Assembly (NCBI GenBank): GCA_041395565.1
Contig: JAWLAI010000008.1
Coordinates: 62,001 to 126,000 of the forward strand
DNA length: 64,000 bases
Reading direction: 5' to 3'
Source: Pseudomonadota bacterium
GTDB taxonomy: Bacteria; Pseudomonadota; Gammaproteobacteria; UBA9214
This document shows positions 41,099-51,150 of the stretch, piece after piece. The position numbers were made by a program, and so were the translations under genes. Positions within the stretch are counted from its first letter, which is position 1. The number at the start of each line of letters is the position of its first letter. The notes beneath the pieces were generated by a model. It ran no database searches. It was not told where the DNA came from and worked only from the letters and a program-made list of their open reading frames with translations.

Positions 41099-44000
41099 CG
41101 CTTGATCTCCCGGTGCAGGTCCTGCAGGCTGTTGACGTTACCGGTATTCAGATACTCGAGCGCCATGCAGGTGGCGCGCGCGCCGGCGATCGTGGTGCTG
41201 TAGGACACCTTGTGCTGCAGCGCGCTTCTGCGGATTGTATAGGAATCGGCGATGGCCTGCTTGCCCTCGGTGGTGTTGACGATCAGGTCGATCTGGCCGT
41301 TCTTGATCATGTCCACGATGTGAGGGCGGCCTTCCAGCACCTTGTTGACCACGTCGCATTCGATACCCTCGGCACGAATCGCGGAGGCGGTACCGCGTGT
41401 GGCGACCAGGCGGAAGCCCTGGGTGATGAGATCCCGCGCCAGCTGTACCGCTGCGGGGCGGTCGCCCCTGCGCACGCTCAGGAAGGCGGTGCCACTGGCC
41501 GGCACGGTGTTGCCCGCGCCCATCTGCGACTTGGCGAAGGCCTCGCCGAAGCTGCGCCCGATGCCCATCACCTCGCCGGTGGATTTCATCTCCGGCCCGA
41601 GGAGCGGATCCACGCCCTGGAACTTGATGAACGGGAATACCGCTTCCTTTACGGAGTAATAGTCGGGCCGCACCATCCGGGTGACACCCTGCTCCGCCAG
41701 CGTCCGGCCGGTCACCGCGCCGCGATCTTGGCCAGCGGCAGCGCGGTCGCCTGGATACGAACGGCACGGTGCGCGAGGCGCGCGGATTGACCTCGATGAC
41801 GTAGATGTCCTCACCCTTGATGGCGAACTGGGTATTCATCAGACCGCGCACCTTGAGCTCCATGGCCATGCGGCTGACCTGTTCGCACAGGCGCTGCTGC
41901 ACAGACTGACTCAGGGTGCACGGCGGCAGCGAACAGGCCGAATCGCCGGAATGTACGCCGGCCTGTTCGATGTGTTCCATGATGCCGCCGATCAGCACGT
42001 GGGTGCCGTCGCAGACGGCATCGACGTCCACCTCCACCGCGTCATCGAGGAAATGGTCCAACAGTACCGGCGCATCGTTTGATACCTGCACGGCCTCGCG
42101 CATGTAGCGCGCCAGGTCCTCGGCCGAGTACACGATCTCCATGGCGCGCCCGCCCAGCACGTAGGACGGCCGCACCACGAGCGGATAGCCGACCTCGTCG
42201 GCCAGCGCCATGGCCTGCTCGGTGGTCGAGGCGATGCGGTTCGGCGGCTGCAGCAGCCCGAGCTTGATGACCATCTGCTGGAAGCGCTCGCGGTCCTCCG
42301 CGTGGTCGATGGCATCCGCCGAGGTGCCGATGATCGGGACCCCGTTGGCCTCCAGCCCGTGCGCCAGCTTGAGCGGGGTTTGCCCGCCGTACTGCACGAT
42401 CACGCCCTGCGGCTGTTCCAGGTGGATGATCTCCAGCACGTCCTCCAGGGTCACCGGTTCGAAATACAGGCGGTCGGAGGTATCGTAGTCGGTGGAAACC
42501 GTCTCCGGATTACAGTTGACCATGATGGTCTCGTAACCATCCTCGCGGCAGGCCAGTGCGGCATGCACACAGCAGTAGTCGAATTCGATACCCTGCCCGA
42601 TCCGGTTCGGTCCGCCGCCCAGGACCACGATCTTGTCGCGCGTGGTCGGCGCCGCCTCGCATTCCTCCTCGTAGGTCGAGTACATGTAGGCCGTAGCGGT
42701 GGAAAATTCAGCGGCGCAGGTGTCCACACGTTTGTACACCGGGTGGACGTCAAGACCGTGCCGATGGCTGCGTACGGCAGCCTCGCCGACGCCCAGCAAA
42801 CGCGCCAGCCGCCGATCCGAGAATCCCTTGCGCTTGAGCGCACGCAGACCGTCGGCATCGAAATCGTCGAGTGCACGACCGCGGATGCGGTTCTCCGTCG
42901 CCACCAGATCCAGGATCTGGGCCAGGAACCAGGGATCGATCGCAGTCACGTCGTGCAGTTGCTCTAGCGTCATGCCGGCACGAAAACCGTCAGCTACGTA
43001 CCACAGCCGTTCCGGCCGGGCGATGCCGAGTTCAGTCCGCAACGCCGAGATGGCATCTTCCTGCGCCAGATCGAACACCTCGTCGAGTCCGTCCTTGCCG
43101 GTCTCGAGGCCGCGCAGTGCTTTCTGCAAGGATTCCTGGAAAGTGCGGCCGATGGCCATCACCTCACCCACCGATTTCATCTGGGTACCGAGCACCGGCT
43201 CGGCCTGGGGAAATTTCTCGAAGGTGAAACGCGGAACCTTGGTCACCACGTAATCGATGGTCGGTTCGAAGGAGGCCGGAGTGGCGCCGCCGGTTATCTC
43301 GTTGCTGAGCTCGTCGAGCGTGTAACCGACCGCCAGCTTGGCCGCGACCTTGGCAATCGGGAAGCCCGTTGCCTTGGAAGCCAGCGCCGAGGAACGCGAC
43401 ACGCGCGGGTTCATCTCGATAACCACCATACGTCCGTCCACCGGGTTGATGGCGAACTGTACGTTGGAACCGCCGGTCTCAACGCCGATCTTGCGCAACA
43501 CCGCCAGCGAGGCATCGCGCATCAGCTGGTATTCCTTGTCGGTCAGCGTCTGCGCCGGTGCCACGGTGATGGAATCGCCGGTATGCACCCCCATGGGATC
43601 CAGATTCTCGATCGAGCAGATGATGATGCAGTTGTCGTTGCGATCGCGCACCACCTCCATCTCGAATTCCTTCCAGCCGAGGATGGACTCCTCCAGCAGC
43701 ACCTCGTTGGTCGGCGAGAGGTCGAGCCCGTGCTCGCAGATGGCGACGAACTCCTCCTTGTTGTAGGCGATACCGCCGCCGCTGCCGCCCATGGTGAAGG
43801 AGGGCCGGATGATGATCGGAAAGCCGAGCCCGGCATGCACCTGCTGCGCCTCTTCCATGCTGTGCACGACGTAGGCCCGCGGCGTCGCCAGGCCGATGTC
43901 GGTCATGGCGTCGCGGAACAGGCCGCGGTCCTCGGCCATGTCGATGGCCTCGCGACTGGCGCCGATGAGCTCGACCCCGAACTGGGCCAGCACACCTTCG

Positions 44001-44311
44001 CGCACCAGATCGAGCGCACAGTTCAGCGCGGTCTGGCCTCCCATGGTCGGCAGTAGCGCATCAGGGCGCTCGCGCTCGATGATGCGCGCCACTGTCTGCC
44101 ACTGCACCGGCTCGATGTACACCGCATCGGCCATGTCCGGGTCGGTCATGATGGTAGCCGGATTGGAATTTACCAGTACGACACGGTAACCCTCCTCGCG
44201 CAGGGCCTTGCACGCCTGCGCACCGGAATAATCGAACTCGCACGCCTGCCCGATCACTATGGGACCCGCGCCGATGATCAGGATGCTGTTGATGTCGGTT
44301 CTTTTAGGCAT
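41095..44311 (-). CDS. carB: carbamoyl-phosphate synthase large subunit (two indels)
   Basis: It makes carbamoyl phosphate from bicarbonate, ammonia and 2 ATP for arginine and pyrimidines. Two ATP-grasp halves, an oligomerisation domain and the C-terminal allosteric (MGS) domain are all present. The frame is intact from 44311 to about 41753 (NPRASRTVPFVS), then breaks. One base is missing in the next Lys codon (near 41752) and about four more near 41715-41720, where the family reads AARVM-x-G. After this the frame from 41720 to 41095 is intact. Adding five bases gives exactly 1073 residues, the E. coli length. Likely sequencing errors. Confidence 0.94.
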
Positions 44312-44334
44312 GTGCGTCTAGCTGGGGAAACCTG

Positions 44335-44481
44335 TCTCGTGCGAAGACGCCAGGTCGCGAAGCAAACCGATATCCCGCCCGGCGACTGGACCTGGCGCGA
44401 AATTCGAACTTCCAGACAGCAATCGATTTGTATTGCAAAAAATCATTTCTCTAGTTGGCGTCTTTGCGTCTTTGCGTGAGA
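44335..44481. repeat. MITE-like element in the carA-carB gap
   Basis: About 147 bp with imperfect terminal inverted repeats: 44335-44359 against the complement of 44457-44481 match at 18 of 25 positions (family motif TCTCxxGCxAAGACGC). A nested 9-bp inverted repeat is CGCCAGGTC (44348-44356) with GACCTGGCG (44389-44397). The right half is A/T-rich. Non-coding, between two genes of one operon. Confidence 0.5.
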
Positions 44482-44501
44482 TGACAATTTTCAAAACGCA
44501 A

Positions 44502-45638
44502 CTACTGTCGCGCTTCCATCATCTCGATAAAGCGGTCGAACAGGTGCGCCACGTCGTGCGGACCGGGACTGGCCTCCGGGTGTCCCTGGAAGCTGAACGC
44601 CGGGCAGTCGGTGCGCGCGACGCCCTGGAGCGAACCGTCGAACAGCGAGCGGTGCGTCGCCACCAGGTTCCCGGGCAGGGTCGTATCGTCCACCGCGAAG
44701 CCGTGGTTCTGGCTGGTGATCATCACGCGGCCGCTGTCCAGGTCCTGCACCGGGTGGTTGGCGCCGTGATGGCCGAATTTCATCTTGAGCGTACGGGCGC
44801 CACTGGCCAGCGAGAGCAGCTGGTGACCGAGACAGATACCGAAGATCGGTATGCCGCTGTCGAGGAGTTCGCGGATGGCCGTGATCGCATAGTCGCAGGG
44901 CTCGGGATCGCCCGGCCCGTTCGAGAGGAAGATACCGTCCGGGTTGCCGGCTAGCACCTCGCGCGCCGGCGTCGTCGCCGGCACCACGGTGAGACGACAA
45001 CCGCGCGCGGCCAGCATGCGCAGGATATTGCGCTTGACGCCGAAATCGTAGGCGATGACGTGCAGGCCCAGGTCGCTATCGGCGCGCTCGGCCGGCAGGC
45101 CGCCATGCAGCGACCAGGTGCCCTGACGCCACAGGTAGCGCTGCGCGGTGGTCACCTCGCGCGCCAGGTCCATACCCTTGAGACCGGGGAATGCGCGTGC
45201 CGCGCTGATGGCCGCCTCGGCATCGGGGTTGTCGCCCGCGACGATGCAACCGTTCTGGGCCCCGCGCTCGCGCAGGATACGGGTCAGGCGCCGGGTATCG
45301 ATATCGGCAATCCCCACGACTCCGCGGCTGGTCAGGTAGTGTTCGAGCGCGGATTCGCTGCGCCAGCTGCTGGCCAGCAGCGGCAGGTCACGGATCACCA
45401 GGCCTGCACAGTGTATGGCACCGGCTTCCTCGTCCTCGCTGTTGGTACCGACGTTGCCGATGTGGGGATAGGTCAGCGTGACAATCTGACGTGCATAGGA
45501 CGGATCGGTCAGGATTTCCTGATATCCGGTCATGGCGGTATTGAAAACCACTTCGCCGGCAGCCTGACCATCGACCCCAATAGCGACGCCACGGAAGATA
45601 TTTCCGTCTGCAAGCGCCAGAAGGGCCGCTTTCCTCAA
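44502..45638 (-). CDS. carA: carbamoyl-phosphate synthase small subunit
   Basis: 378 residues. The glutaminase subunit that feeds ammonia to CarB. Class I glutamine amidotransferase triad: Cys269 (GICLGHQLL), His353 and Glu355 (QGHPEASPGP). The start is a TTG at 45638 with GGAGG five bases upstream. It is preceded by its own promoter and an intrinsic terminator-like hairpin (separate entries), and is 190 bp from carB, with a repeat element between. Confidence 0.96.
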   Translation of the reverse strand: MRKAALLALADGNIFRGVAIGVDGQAAGEVVFNTAMTGYQEILTDPSYARQIVTLTYPHIGNVGTNSEDEEAGAIHCAGLVIRDLPLLASSWRSESALEHYLTSRGVVGIADIDTRRLTRILRERGAQNGCIVAGDNPDAEAAISAARAFPGLKGMDLAREVTTAQRYLWRQGTWSLHGGLPAERADSDLGLHVIAYDFGVKRNILRMLAARGCRLTVVPATTPAREVLAGNPDGIFLSNGPGDPEPCDYAITAIRELLDSGIPIFGICLGHQLLSLASGARTLKMKFGHHGANHPVQDLDSGRVMITSQNHGFAVDDTTLPGNLVATHRSLFDGSLQGVARTDCPAFSFQGHPEASPGPHDVAHLFDRFIEMMEARQ

Positions 45639-45655
45639 GGATACCTCCGCTGCTC

Positions 45656-45692
45656 GTAAAAACGGGAGGGTTCACGAAGACCCCTCCCGTTC
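45656..45692 (-). terminator. carA leader attenuator hairpin
   Basis: On the minus strand: AACGGGAGGG, a 11-12-nt loop, CCCTCCCGTT, then a run of T's (five including the arm end). It lies after the carA promoter and 18 bases before the carA start, so it acts on the carA transcript itself. This is the layout of a transcription attenuator; it could also stop dapB readthrough. Confidence 0.75.
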
Positions 45693-45710
45693 TGGTGTTC
45701 TATTCCGCAT
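45672..45710 (-). CDS. possible carA leader peptide (12 codons)
   Basis: An ATG at 45710 opens a 12-codon frame, MRNRTPEREGSS, which runs through the 5' arm of the attenuator and ends with TGA in its loop. Three of 12 codons are Arg (CGG, AGA, CGG), an end product of the pathway. Against it: no good ribosome site, and the ATG is only about 13 nt from the predicted transcript start. Confidence 0.3.
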   Translation of the reverse strand: MRNRTPEREGSS

Positions 45711-45729
45711 CGCCGGATTCTGCCGTGGA

Positions 45730-45758
45730 ATTGTACGGGTTGAATCCGCGGCTGTCTA
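45730..45758 (-). promoter_or_regulatory. sigma70 promoter of carA
   Basis: On the minus strand: TAGACA (45753-45758), an exact 17-bp spacer, TACAAT (45730-45735). Start expected near 45723, giving a leader of about 85 nt that contains the attenuator hairpin. Confidence 0.65.
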
Positions 45759-45848
45759 TGCCGTCGCCGGCAGCGCGGCGAACGGCAGGACCGGCGGCAC
45801 GACCGCGCGCAGCGGTGGACACAAGGCACTGCGGGGGCGACGAAAAAC

Positions 45849-46652
45849 TCAGCGCAGTCCGAGCACGTCCTGCATGTCGAAGAGTCCGGGAGGCCGGTCG
45901 CTCAACCAGCCGGCGGCACGCACCGCACCACCGGCGAAGGTCATGCGGCTGGTGGCGCGGTGGGTGATCTCGACGATCTCGCCGGCGCCGGCGAACATCA
46001 CGGTATGATCGCCGACAATATCACCGGCACGGATGGTCTCGAATCCGATGGTCCTGCGCGCGCGCTCGCCGGTGTGCCCCTCGCGCCCGTATACCGCGCA
46101 CTCCTGCAGCTCGCGGCCCAGCGCCGCAGCTACCACCTCGCCCATGCGCAACGCGGTTCCGGACGGCGCGTCGACCTTGTGGCGGTGGTGGGCCTCGATG
46201 ATCTCGATGTCCACCGTATCGCCCAGCACGCGCGCGGCGAGATCGAGCAGCTTCAGGCACAAGTTGACGCCAACACTCATGTTCGGCGCGAACACGATCG
46301 CGATGTCCGCGGCTGCCGCGGCGATCTGCGCCTTCTGCGCCTCGGTAAAGCCGGTAGTGCCGATCACCATGCGCTTACCGGCCCGGCGGCAGGTGGCCAG
46401 GTTCGCCAACGTGGGTTCGGGTCGGGTGAAATCGATCAGCACGTCGAAGGCTGCCAGCACGGATGCCAGGTCCGCGCCCAGCGCCACGCCGTTTTTGCCG
46501 ATACCGGCCAGCTCGCCGGCGTCGCTGCCGAGCAGCGGATGTTCGGGATGTTCGAGCGCCGCAGTCAACTCGACCCCGGCGGTCTCGTGGCAGGCCTGGA
46601 TCAGGTTGCGGCCCATGCGTCCGGCGGCGCCGGCGATAGCGATGCGTGTCAT
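45849..46652 (-). CDS. dapB: 4-hydroxy-tetrahydrodipicolinate reductase
   Basis: 267 residues from the ATG at 46652 with AAGGAAT upstream. It reduces the DapA product with NAD(P)H in lysine and diaminopimelate synthesis. The nucleotide-binding GAAGRMG is at 8-14; the catalytic His155/His156 and Lys159 lie in EAHHRHKVDAPSGTA. It is separated from carA by 210 bp that hold the carA promoter, so it is probably a separate transcript from carAB. Confidence 0.96.
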   Translation of the reverse strand: MTRIAIAGAAGRMGRNLIQACHETAGVELTAALEHPEHPLLGSDAGELAGIGKNGVALGADLASVLAAFDVLIDFTRPEPTLANLATCRRAGKRMVIGTTGFTEAQKAQIAAAAADIAIVFAPNMSVGVNLCLKLLDLAARVLGDTVDIEIIEAHHRHKVDAPSGTALRMGEVVAAALGRELQECAVYGREGHTGERARRTIGFETIRAGDIVGDHTVMFAGAGEIVEITHRATSRMTFAGGAVRAAGWLSDRPPGLFDMQDVLGLR

Positions 46653-47202
46653 GTGTATTCCTTGAATCGGTTTCGCCAAAGAGTACACAGAGAGGGCTTA
46701 AAACCCAATTGTTTTCCTGCGTCTGTATATAACGGGTTTCGCCCTGTCGGGCGAGCCCCTTTTCTTTGCGCCGCCAAAGAATAGGGATCATTAGCAAGGC
46801 GGCCCCGCAGGCTTGCCCGGTACGTCATCTGCGCTGACGCACCGGGTGCCCTGCGCTGCTCGCCGCTTCGGGCGCTCACCGAACTCGCAGGATTTGCCGC
46901 GCCTGCCGGCTCGTAAATCCAGCTCGACACGGCGGCTCGCTCAATCCCGAACCGGTTGCGCTGCTCGGCTACGCCTTACGGGGCTGTTACTGCCACCCCG
47001 ATCCCGTCGGCCGCGCCGAGTACCGCAGCCCGGCCGGGATATTGGGGCGAAACCTGTCAGTCCGGCCAAGTCTACGGCAAATGGTTCGCGCTCGCAGAGC
47101 GTTCCTACAGCAGGAATATCACAACCGGAGATATTGAGATCACTGTGTGCTCAGTGCACTCAGTGGCTTGATCGTCTTTGCGCGAGAAGATTTTTTAACT
47201 GG
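46653..47202. repeat. 550-bp non-coding spacer with inverted-repeat element (dapB-dnaJ)
   Basis: No credible gene. The ends 46675-46692 and the complement of 47150-47167 match at 14 of 18 positions (GCCAxxGAGTxCACxGAG), like the ends of the element at 21860. Inside are short palindromes (TCGCCC/GGGCGA at 46737-46755; CTTTG/CAAAG around 46774-46789) and a GC-rich block. Just after the right end, CGTCTTTGCGCGAGA at 47173-47187 resembles the end motif of the carA-carB element. Probably a composite repeat remnant. Confidence 0.45.
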
Positions 47203-48351
47203 CTACCCGCCCAGGCCGTCGAAGAACTTCTTCACGCCATCGAGCCAGGAATGCGTCTGGGGATTGTGCTGGCCGCCGCCCTGGTCCATCTCGCCGGCGA
47301 ATTCCTGCAGCAGCTCTTTCTGGCGACGCGTCAGATTGACCGGCGTCTCCACACTGACCCGGCACAGCGGGTCGCCGACTGGCCCACCGCGCGCCAGCTT
47401 TACGCCCTTGCCACGCATGCACGGAACAGCTTGCCGGAAGGTCTGGGTCTCGGCCGGGATCTTCAGCGTAACGCGGCCGTCCAGGGTGGGCACTTCCCAG
47501 TTCACCGCCGAGCGCGGCGGTGGCAAGCTGATTGGCACCTCGCGGTAGAAGTTGCTTTCGTCGCGCTTGAAGATGGGATGCAGCTTGACCTGGATCTGCA
47601 CGTACAGGTCGCCGGGCGGACCACCGGCTTCGCCGGCCTCGCCCTCGCCCGCCAGGCGGATGCGATCGCCGGTGTCGACACCGGCCGGCACCTTCACAGA
47701 CAGCGTCTTGCGCTCCCTGCACCCGGCCCTTGCCGTGACAGGTCTTACCAGGATCCGTGATGATGGTGCCCGTGCCGTAGTTTGGTGTGGGCAGGTCTGC
47801 TGCAGGAGAGAAGCCCTGCTGCATCCGTACCTGGCCGTGGCCGCCGCAGGTGGTGCAGGTCTTGGGCTCGCTGCCCTTCCTGGCGCCGCTGCCGCCACAG
47901 TCGTTGCAGCCGACCAGGGTCGGCACGCGGATCTTGACCTCGGTGCCCGCCACCGCGTCCTCCAGCGACAGCTCCAGGTTGTAGCGCAGGTCGGAGCCGC
48001 GGTAGACCCGCTGGCCGCCGCGCGCACCGCGCCCGCCGCCGAAGATATCGCCAAAGACGTCGCCGAAGATGTCGCTGAAGCCGGCAGCACCGGCCCCGCC
48101 GAACCCTCCACCGGCGCCCATCGAGGGATCCACGCCGGCATGCCCGAACTGGTCATACGCGGCGCGCTTGCGCGAATCGCTCAAGACCTCGTAGGCCTCC
48201 CTTGCATTCCTTGAACTTGTCCTCGGCTTCCTTGTTGTCCGGATTTGCGATCAGGATGATACTTCTGCGCGGCGCGGCGATGTAGGCCTTTTGGGCTCGG
48301 CCTCGCTGGCATTGCGGGACGCCCAGCACCTCAGTAATCGCGTTTTGACAT
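47203..48351 (-). CDS. dnaJ: chaperone DnaJ (frame-disrupted in this sequence)
   Basis: The start is the ATG at 48351 (ATG TCA AAA CGC GAT TAC...), and the C-terminus ends at 47203. The DNA reads as DnaJ throughout: J domain (EVLGVP...), HPD codons in a shifted frame near 48265, Gly/Phe region, zinc repeats CNDCGGSG and CTTCGGHG, then the C-terminal substrate domain. But the J domain carries several small indels, zinc repeats 3 and 4 have lost Cys codons (LPTPNYGTG; DPGKTC), and one extra G near 47712 shifts the frame before KTLSVKVPAGVDTG. Total span fits about 382 residues, normal length. Interpreted as poor sequence, not decay. Confidence 0.88.
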
Positions 48352-48447
48352 GTTTTCGGTCCGGTCTGCGCTGGGAGACTGACAACGGCACAGGTCCAGG
48401 CCGTCACTGCCGGCCCGGACGGTGGGTGCCGATACTACAGGATGCCG

Positions 48448-50389
48448 TTACTTGTTGTCGGCATCCTTGACTCCTCGAACTCGGCGTCGACGACATCGTC
48501 ATCGCCGCGCGCCGCCCCGGCGGACGCGGTATCGCCGCCAGCGGCAGCAGCACCTTCGCCGCCGGCCTGCTGCTGGTAGACGCGCTCAGCGGCTTGCCCG
48601 ACTTCTCAGCCCGGAGCCTCCGGTCTTCTGCTCGATGCTTTCCTTGTCGTCGCTTCCTTGGCTTCCTGCAGCGCATCGATGGCGGACTCGATATCCTGCT
48701 TCTCACCCGCCGTGACCTTGTCACCCAGGTCCTTGAGCGACTTGGTGGTGGCGTGGATCAGGCTGTCGGCCCGGTTGCGCACATCCACCAGCTCGTGGAA
48801 CTTCTTGTCCTCGCTCGCATGCGCCTCGGCGTCCTTGACCATCCGGTCGATCTCGTCGTCCGACAGGCCGCTCGAGGCCTTGATCTGGATGGATTGCTGC
48901 TTGCCGGTGGCCTTGTCCTTGGCAGAAACGTGGAGAATGCCGTTCGCATCGATGTCGAACGCCACCTCGATCTGCGGCACGCCGCGCGGGGCCGGCGGGA
49001 TGTCGGACAGATCGAAGCGGCCCAGCGACTTGTTGGCCGAAGCGATCTCACGCTCGCCCTGCAGCACATGCACGGTCACTGCGGTCTGGTTGTCGTCGGC
49101 GGTGGAGAACACCTGGTTCGCCTTGGTCGGAATCGTGGTGTTCTTCTCGATCAACAGTCATGACGCCGCCGAGCGTCTCGATACCCAGCGACAGCGAGGT
49201 CCGCATCGACAGCAGCACATCCTTGACCTCGCCGCCCAGCACGCCACCCTGGATCGCCACATCCCACGGCCACGGCCTCGTCCAGGGTTGACGTCCTTGC
49301 GGCTCCTTGCGAAGAAGTTCTTTACCGCATCCTGTACCTTGGGCATGCAGGTCTGGCCTCCAAAACCAGGATGATGTCGTCGATATCCTTCACCGACAGC
49401 CCGGCATCCTTCAACGCGATCTTGCACGGCTCGATGGTGCGATCGATCAGGTCCTCGACCAGCGACTCCAGCTGGCGCGGAGTCAGCTTCGCCAGCCAGG
49501 TGCTTCGGACCGCTGGCATCGGCAGTGATGAGCGGGTTCACGTCCGGTCTGCTGGCTGGAGGACAGCTCGATCTTGGCCTTCTCGGCGCCTCCTTCAGCC
49601 GCTGCATGACCCGGCGCGGGTCACCGCTATGGAGCCATGCCTGGTCCTTCTTGAACTGGTCAGCCAGGTAGTCGATCAGACGCTTGTCCAAAGTCCTCGC
49701 CGCCGAGGAAGGTATCGCCATTGGTGGAAAGCACCTCCAAAGACTGGTCACTCGCCGTCGACATCGGCGATTTCGATGATGGAGATATCGAAGGTGCCGC
49801 CGCCCAGGTCATACACCGCGATCTTGGAGTCGCCGCGCTTCTTGTCCAGGCCGTAGGCCAGTGCGGCGGCAGTCGGCTCGTTGATGATGCGCTTGACGTC
49901 CAGTCCCGCGATGCGGCCGGCGTCCTTGGTCGCCTGGCGCTGGGAATCGTTGAAGTACGCGGGCACGGTCACCACCGCCTCGGTCACCGGCTCGCCCAGG
50001 TAGTCTTCCGCGGTCGACTTCATCTTCTGCAGCACGCGCGCGGAAACCTCCGGCGGGGCCATGCGCTTGCCGCGGGCCTCGACCCAGGCATCGCCGTTAT
50101 CGGCCTTGACGATCTTGTAGGGCACGAGCTTCATGTCGCGCTGCACCACCTCTTCCTGGAAACGGCGGCCGATCAGGCGCTTGACCGCGTAGAGGGTGTT
50201 GTGCGGGTTGGTGACCGCCTGGCGCTTGGCGGCCTGACCGACAAGCACCTCGTTCTCGTCGGCATAGGCGACGATGGAGGGCGTGGTACGGTCCCCCTCG
50301 CTGTTCTCGATCACCTTGGCCTTGCCACCCTCCATGACGGCGACACAGGAGTTGGTCGTGCCGAGGTCAATTCCGATAATCTTGCCCAT
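48448..50389 (-). CDS. dnaK: chaperone DnaK (heavily frame-disrupted in this sequence)
   Basis: Hsp70 ATPase chaperone, partner of DnaJ and GrpE. Intact parts: residues 1-213 from 50389 (MGKIIGIDLGTTNSCVAV; VPAYFNDSQRQATKDAG; AVYDLGGGTFDISI) and a later block at 48700-49154 (IEKNTTIPTKANQVFS to IESAIDALQEAKE). Between 49158 and 49750, and after 48700, the correct protein hops among three frames with many one-base losses or gains. The true stop is the TAA at 48448-48450, after a DAEFEE-type tail and ending DADNK. The span of 1942 bases fits about 647 residues. It lies 107 bp from grpE. Confidence 0.9.
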
Positions 50390-50496
50390 ATTCTCTAATC
50401 TCCATGTAAATACATGTTTTATTTAGTTAACCACTCTGCGTGCCAATACCCTGAAAGGTGGGGGCTTCGCGGCGGTAAATCAAGCCTCGCCGGTAC

Positions 50497-51066
50497 TCAG
50501 CCCGCGGCCGGCGCCTTTGCGACGATCACCATGGCCGGCCGGAGCAGACGGTCGTTCAGCGTGTAGCCCTTCTGCACCACCGTCACCACCGTATTCGGGG
50601 CGACATCGGCGCGTTCCTGAATCGACATGGCCTGATGAAAGTCTGGATTGAACGGCTGGTTCTCCGGATTTACTTCCTGGATCTGGAACTTGGCCATGGC
50701 GCTGGTCAGCATCTGCAGGGTCAGCTCCACGCCCTCGCGCTGCTTGCCGCTTTCGCCGCCTTCGGCGTCAAAGGCGGCCAGACCCATCTCCATGCTGTCG
50801 CGCACCGGCAGCAGCTCGGCGGCGAAGCGTTCGAGCGCAAACTTGTGGGCGTTGGCCAGATCGCGCTCGGAACGCTTGCGCAGATTGTCGAGCTCCGCCT
50901 GCAGCCGCAGGCACTGGTCCCAGTGCGCATCCGCCTTGCTGCGCGCATCTTCCAGCAGCGCGGTCAGGTCTGCGGCTTGCGGCGCGTCGGCGCCGGCTGC
51001 CTCCGCGACAGTCGCCTCAACCGTCCCGGCAGCCGCGTCTTCCAGACCGTTTTCTTTATCTGCCAT
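50497..51066 (-). CDS. grpE: nucleotide exchange factor GrpE
   Basis: 189 residues. It speeds ADP release from DnaK. An acidic, Ala-rich N-terminus (1-45) precedes the long paired helix (about 45-110; QAELDNLRKRSERD) and the beta domain that contacts DnaK (FNPDFHQAMSIQE; LNDRLLRPAMVIVAK). Second gene of hrcA-grpE-dnaK-dnaJ, 84 bp after hrcA. Confidence 0.96.
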   Translation of the reverse strand: MADKENGLEDAAAGTVEATVAEAAGADAPQAADLTALLEDARSKADAHWDQCLRLQAELDNLRKRSERDLANAHKFALERFAAELLPVRDSMEMGLAAFDAEGGESGKQREGVELTLQMLTSAMAKFQIQEVNPENQPFNPDFHQAMSIQERADVAPNTVVTVVQKGYTLNDRLLRPAMVIVAKAPAAG

Positions 51067-51150
51067 AGCGTTACTCCCTATTCCTTAAAAATCTGTCAGG
51101 TAACCGGGTGGCCACGCGCCACCGGCATCCAACCGTTGCCGATATGGGGC

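Noticed and set aside
48448..50389. dnaK as a true pseudogene
   Set aside because: DnaK is needed in practically all such bacteria, the protein is conserved on both sides of every break, and the indels cluster in one segment; sequencing or assembly error is more likely.
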